Source: Verrucomicrobia subdivision 3 bacterium UBA7542
Lineage (GTDB): Bacteria > Verrucomicrobiota > Verrucomicrobiia > Limisphaerales > UBA11358
DNA length: 25,030 bases
NCBI GenBank assembly: GCA_002479245.1
Contig: DLMG01000307.1
Span: 1 to 25,030 of the forward strand
Direction of reading: 5' to 3'
Position numbers and translations under genes: made by a program. Of this stretch, positions 21,527 through 25,030 are shown in pieces. The notes beneath the pieces were generated by a model. That model had not been told where the DNA came from and did not search any database. It was given only the letters and a program-made list of their open reading frames with translations. Each line of letters opens with the position of its first letter. Positions within the stretch are counted from its first letter, which is position 1.

Positions 21527-21958
21527 TCATTCGCGGGCTTCCGCGGCTTCGCCGACAGCGGCTCCAAAAACCTTGCGGATTTCGCCGGGAATTGCGCGTG
21601 GACGCCCTGTGGCTGCATCTACAAACACCCAGTCGGTCTCCGCCTCGGCCAGGACGGTTTGGTTGGCGGTACGGATGAACTTGTACCGGCGCAGTGACCG
21701 CACCTTGCGAAAGTTGGCCACCCAGGTTTCCACGGTGATGGCATCGCCGGCAAACGCCGGGCTGAGATATTCAATCCGGTGCGTCCGGATCACCCAGGTT
21801 GCGCCGAGGGACTGGGCCAGCCGGGTGGCGCCACAAATTGCGGAGTGCTGGATGGCCGCCTCCTGCATCCAGCGTACATAAGCGATGTTGTTTGCGTGGC
21901 GGTTTTCATCCATTACCTCCGCGGGCACCGTGAGATTGAAACGATGGACTGGTTTCAC
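21527..21958 (-). CDS. Hotdog-fold acyl-CoA thioesterase (YbgC/FadM type)
   Basis: The 143-residue protein has the 4-hydroxybenzoyl-CoA thioesterase pattern VMDENRHANNIAYVRWMQEA. Asp17, His21 and Asn24 are the positions expected around the active site. They are followed by the family strands THRIEYLSPAFAGDAITVETWV and SLRRYKFIRTANQTVLAEAETDWVFVDAATGRP. Such enzymes hydrolyse acyl-CoA thioesters in the cytoplasm; the chain-length preference cannot be read from sequence. The start is a GTG at 21958 with only a weak AAAAGAAA ribosome site. The next in-frame ATG (Met16) would cut into the conserved block, so GTG is preferred. The C-terminus is Ala/Glu-rich. The gene is isolated. Confidence 0.85.
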   Translation of the reverse strand: MKPVHRFNLTVPAEVMDENRHANNIAYVRWMQEAAIQHSAICGATRLAQSLGATWVIRTHRIEYLSPAFAGDAITVETWVANFRKVRSLRRYKFIRTANQTVLAEAETDWVFVDAATGRPRAIPGEIRKVFGAAVGEAAEARE

Positions 21959-22063
21959 CGATTTCTTTTAATGGCTGAAGGTTTGGAGATGCAATCCCAA
22001 AACGGCGGTGCCGGGCTGGCTCTGGCACGCCGGGAATGGTTTTGGAAAAGATGATGGCGACAG

Positions 22064-22085
22064 ACAAACGCCGGCCACCACGGCG
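22064..22085 (-). terminator. Possible terminator of the alpha-galactosidase gene
   Basis: On the minus strand CGCCG and CGGCG form a GC-only 5-bp stem with loop TGGTGGC, followed by TTTGTCTG. It lies about 30 bases after the GH27 stop. The T-run is short, so the call is weak. Confidence 0.35.
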
Positions 22086-22113
22086 CTTAAAAGGGGGATT
22101 CGAATAAGGCTCG

Positions 22114-23787
22114 TCACTTCACGCGCAGCAAAGAGCAGCCGTGCGGCGGCAGTTCCACAACGAAGTTTTTCTGCCGGCCGAGATCTTTTCGCAGCCATAA
22201 GTCACGAACGGCGGGCTTGGCGCGCAGGCCAAGATCGCGCCAGAGGATTTCCACCTGCACCGGCTGGTCGGTGCGATTGAAAAATCCGACGGCATACGAA
22301 CCGCCCGCCAGTCCCTTCATCCACATTTCAGTCATGTCGTGCGGGCCGGTCATCCGGCGTGCCGGTTTGCCAAGCGGATCCTGATTGACTGCGAGCACTT
22401 CGGGATTTGTCAGCAGCGCCGTCGTCCAATCGTCGTTGTCCGGCAAATTCATGCCAAGCATGAGCGGCGACGGCGCGAGCGCCCAGAGCGACATGAGGGT
22501 GAGCTGCTCGTCGCGGGTGAAGTGCGTCCAACGGTCGGGATGCACGTCGCAGTTCCGCTGACAGATGTGGCCAAACGGAATCATGTCGCCGTCCGGCCAG
22601 TGTCCCGGTCCGCCGTCGTCGTGCCACGCGGCAAACAGGTCGAAGTTGTGGTCGAGCGACGGCCATTTATCCCAGAAATCGCCGGAGATGCGCCACAGGT
22701 TGGCGAATTGTTTCACGTGCGGTCCGGCATTCACCGGCGTGGCGCCGGGTGAAAGGCTCAAAATAATCGAGCGGCCGGAATTTTTCAAGGCGGTGGAGAG
22801 CGCTTCAATTTCCGCCGCGTCGTAAAATCTGCCGCGCTGGAGATTCGCGATGTCGTCGCATTTGATGTAGTCCACGCCCCAATCGGCGTATTGCCGGGCA
22901 ATACTCGCATACCATGCCCGGCCCGCTTCCGTCGCGGCATCCACACCAAACATGTCGCGGTTCCAGACGCAGGTGCGATTGGCGTCGCCTTCCGACAGGA
23001 CGGCCTGGGCGGCGGTGAATTTTGAGCCGGCAATGGGCAGATTTTTTTCAACGGCCTGGCGCGGAATGCCGCGCATGATGTGGATGCCGAATTTCAAGCC
23101 CAGCGCGTGGATTTTGTCCGCCAGTGGTTTGAACCCGGCGCTCCCGCAGAGCGGGACGGCCGATGGAAAGCGGTTGGTGGGCGGAACGCAGCGGCCAGAT
23201 TCGTCAATCGTCACGCCATCAGGATTTTGCACCCGCACGCCGTCAGCCAGGCGGTCATACCAGCGGAAATCCACAACGACGTTGTCCCAACCGAGCGGCT
23301 GGAGATGTTCCTTGAGCCAAAAAGCGTTGGACAGGACTTCGGATTCAACAACCGAATCGCCGAAGGCGTCGTAACTGTTCCAGCCCATCGGCGGTGTCAG
23401 GGCGAGTGTGTTGTCGCAAATGATTTTGAACTCCGTTTCAGCCTTTCCGGCGGGATTTTTGGCGGTGGCTTTGAACCGGTATTCGCCTGCCTTTGGAAGT
23501 GAACCGATGATGATTCCGGTTTTTGAATCGAGCGACAAACTGGCGGGCAAATTTTTCGCCCCGAAGCTCATGGGCCGTTCACCACTCACGGCCAGCGAAT
23601 GCAAAAACGGTGTGTTGGGCCGAATGCCGACGACCATCGCCCCGTTGAAATGTGGTTGGGCGGCAGGTTTGGTGGCGGCGATGATTTGTTCCTCGCGGGC
23701 GTTGAGATTGGTATTCGGCGAAAGCACCTGGGCGTTCAGAAAGTTCGCCGCCAACAACAGAACCGGAACAACTCCGCCGGGTTTCAT
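22114..23787 (-). CDS. GH27 alpha-galactosidase with N-terminal Ig-like (He_PIG-type) domain, exported
   Basis: The 557-residue protein starts at the ATG at 23787, which gives a signal peptide (PGGVVPVLLLAANFLNAQ). An earlier in-frame ATG at 23850 lacks that logic. Residues about 48-125 are an Ig-like domain with LPASLSLDSKTGIIIGSLPKAG, the putative-Ig pattern. The GH27 barrel opens TPPMGWNSYDAFGD. The nucleophile is Asp311 in DYIKCDD and the acid/base is Asp370 in WRISGDFWD. A C-terminal beta domain (VAVNQDPLGKPARR ... HGCSLLRVK) follows. The enzyme removes terminal alpha-galactose, probably in the periplasm. Residues 211-217 (VPLCGSA) are an insertion encoded by a palindromic repeat, between the conserved NRFPSA and GFKPLADK blocks. 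A sodium symporter gene lies 70 bases upstream in the same direction, which suggests coupled hydrolysis and uptake. Confidence 0.92.
   Translation of the reverse strand: MKPGGVVPVLLLAANFLNAQVLSPNTNLNAREEQIIAATKPAAQPHFNGAMVVGIRPNTPFLHSLAVSGERPMSFGAKNLPASLSLDSKTGIIIGSLPKAGEYRFKATAKNPAGKAETEFKIICDNTLALTPPMGWNSYDAFGDSVVESEVLSNAFWLKEHLQPLGWDNVVVDFRWYDRLADGVRVQNPDGVTIDESGRCVPPTNRFPSAVPLCGSAGFKPLADKIHALGLKFGIHIMRGIPRQAVEKNLPIAGSKFTAAQAVLSEGDANRTCVWNRDMFGVDAATEAGRAWYASIARQYADWGVDYIKCDDIANLQRGRFYDAAEIEALSTALKNSGRSIILSLSPGATPVNAGPHVKQFANLWRISGDFWDKWPSLDHNFDLFAAWHDDGGPGHWPDGDMIPFGHICQRNCDVHPDRWTHFTRDEQLTLMSLWALAPSPLMLGMNLPDNDDWTTALLTNPEVLAVNQDPLGKPARRMTGPHDMTEMWMKGLAGGSYAVGFFNRTDQPVQVEILWRDLGLRAKPAVRDLWLRKDLGRQKNFVVELPPHGCSLLRVK
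23142..23159 (-). repeat. Palindromic 18-mer in GH27 shared with GH20
   Basis: The minus-strand sequence CCGTCCCGCTCTGCGGGA is identical to 1762-1779 inside the GH20 gene. Here it lies in frame in the alpha-galactosidase at residues 211-217, as a shorter, single-hairpin version of the larger element. Confidence 0.85.
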
Positions 23788-23857
23788 AATCTTGTTTGAT
23801 GGGAAACAGGGCACCGGATGTTTTCCACCCGGCGCCCCAAAGTCGGTCAACCAACGG

Positions 23858-25030
23858 CTATCCCCTGAAGTAGAGATAGGCTCCGAGGATGCAAATCAGG
23901 ATTAAGCCCGATGCGGCCACCTCTTGCCAGCTCCAGCTTGCGTACGTCTTAGCCTTGTCTTCCGCCGTGGTCGTGCCAAAGGTTAGGCTCTTGATCTGGT
24001 TGTAGTCCGGTTCCTGCGTCAGGTAGCTGACCACGACCATCACGATGGCGGAGATGATGGTGATGAGCACGCTGAAATACTGGAACGGGATGCTGTTGAT
24101 GATCCAGAGGAATGATCCCTCCATGTAGCCATTCTCAAAGCCGGGCAGTTTCATGGTGACCGGCGTGTCCAGCAACATGCGGGCAAGTCCCAGGACGAAG
24201 CCCACGATCATGGACCAAAGACAACCCTTGGCGTTGAGGCGCTTCCAAAAGACGCCGAAGAAGAACACCACGAAAATGGGCGGCGCCAGGTAGCCCTGTA
24301 CCGACTGCAAATAGCCATAAAGGCCATGCGCGCCCTGGATGACGGGAATCCATGCCATGGCAATGAGCACCATGACTGCGGTGGCGATACGGCCCGTGCG
24401 CACGATTTGGTGCTGCGACGCGGCGGGTTTCCACTTTTGATAAAGGTCCACGGTGAAGAGCGTGGAGCAGGCGTTGAACACGCCCGCCAGCGAGCCCATC
24501 AGTGCGGAGAGCAACCCGGCCACGACGATGCCGCGCAGCCCCGCCGGCAGCATGTATTTGACCATCAGCGGAAACGCGCCCTGGGAGGCATCGGTGGCTT
24601 TTCCGGTGATGGGATCGTAAACCTGTTCCAGTCCGGGAACATGGCCCTGTTTGGCGAGGGCGAAGCAGATCAGCCCGGGGATGATGAACAGGTAAGGCGG
24701 CGCCAGCTTGAGAAACGCCGCGAAGATGCTGCCGCGGCGGGCGACCTGTTCATTGGGGGCACCGAGCGCGCGCTGGACGATGTATTGGTCGGTGCACCAA
24801 TACCAGAGTCCGATTACCGGCGCGCAAATGAGCATGCCCGGCCACGGAAAGTTTTGATTGAAATACCAAGCCTGCCTCGGAAACTCATGACCCGCGGCAG
24901 CGGTCTTTTCCATAATCGGTGACCAGGACCCCTCGGTGCCGGGAGCGATGATCGGCTTCCAGAGGTTGAACATGTCCGAACCGCAAAGGGTCCTGAGTTC
25001 ATGCCACCCGCCCAGTTTGATGAGTCCATA
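23858..25030 (-). CDS. Sodium/solute symporter (SSS family), partial at 5' end
   Basis: The reading frame continues to the window edge, where it begins YGLIKLGGWHELRTLCGSDMFN, so the N-terminal part (perhaps 150-200 residues) is missing and the ATG at 24973 is internal. The visible 390 residues hold about nine membrane segments. They include the SSS-type stretch WYFNQNFPWPGMLICAPVIGLWYWCTDQYIVQRAL, in which WCTDQYIVQR is characteristic of the sugar-transporting SGLT-like branch, and GLLSALMGSLAGVFNACSTLFTVDLY, the conserved sodium-site helix. The C-terminus (ILICILGAYLYFRG) is a final helix. It would import a sugar with sodium. Its position before the alpha-galactosidase gene suggests galactose or a galactoside, but the substrate is inferred from context only. 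Confidence 0.88.
   Translation of the reverse strand, partial: YGLIKLGGWHELRTLCGSDMFNLWKPIIAPGTEGSWSPIMEKTAAAGHEFPRQAWYFNQNFPWPGMLICAPVIGLWYWCTDQYIVQRALGAPNEQVARRGSIFAAFLKLAPPYLFIIPGLICFALAKQGHVPGLEQVYDPITGKATDASQGAFPLMVKYMLPAGLRGIVVAGLLSALMGSLAGVFNACSTLFTVDLYQKWKPAASQHQIVRTGRIATAVMVLIAMAWIPVIQGAHGLYGYLQSVQGYLAPPIFVVFFFGVFWKRLNAKGCLWSMIVGFVLGLARMLLDTPVTMKLPGFENGYMEGSFLWIINSIPFQYFSVLITIISAIVMVVVSYLTQEPDYNQIKSLTFGTTTAEDKAKTYASWSWQEVAASGLILICILGAYLYFRG

Overview
The window looks like chromosomal DNA of a free-living, GC-rich (roughly 55-60%) member of the Verrucomicrobiota, probably a Pedosphaera/Limisphaera-type lineage. This placement is inference. It rests on a conserved secreted family often seen in verrucomicrobia (18012-19439), a large secreted Ig/lipase protein with a duplicated C-terminal module, a TlpA-type thioredoxin with a long N-terminal extension, an S23 four-helix-bundle gene, glycoside hydrolases with carbohydrate uptake, and very many short palindromic repeats. 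I see no rRNA, tRNA, CRISPR array, integrase or transposase.

Layout. Positions 22-597 hold a DUF4160/DUF2442-like gene pair followed by what reads as the last codons of a leuD-type gene. Positions 784-8778 (+ strand) hold a GH20 hexosaminidase-like gene interrupted in frame by two palindromic elements, a secreted TlpA-like thioredoxin protein, a short RCC1-like remnant, and a 1236-residue secreted multi-domain lipase-like protein. Positions 8833-9532 (- strand) hold a small putative antitoxin and a PIN-domain gene broken by a frameshift. Positions 9685-16410 (- strand) form one tight transcription unit read pgk, tpiA, secG, oppA, S23 gene, oppB, oppC. The core pgk-tpiA-secG order is widely conserved, and a peptide-type ABC transporter without its ATPase genes is joined to it. 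Positions 16696-19439 hold a class I HMG-CoA reductase and a secreted conserved protein. Positions 19707-21958 hold a multi-pass membrane protein, a small YXWGXW-type secreted protein and a hotdog thioesterase. Positions 22114-25030 hold a GH27 alpha-galactosidase with a sodium/solute symporter that runs off the window, a likely uptake-and-hydrolysis pair for galactosides.

The most interesting layer is not a single gene but the repeats. Several families of palindromic or 7-8 nt periodic elements lie in intergenic spaces and also inside or at the ends of coding regions. Two elements sit in frame inside GH20, and an 18-mer core of one recurs inside GH27. Two hairpins encode part of the OppC N-terminus. 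Heptad arrays encode the C-terminal tails of OppA, the S23 protein and HMG-CoA reductase. The S23 gene with its inverted heptad arrays looks like a small cassette inserted between oppA and oppB while keeping translational coupling on both sides. Two further copies of the oppC 3' end (4580-4615 and 8797-8828), in the same orientation as the real one, bracket the lipase segment and the PIN segment. This suggests repeated insertion at the oppC 3' end.

All family calls come from reading motifs; no database search was run.
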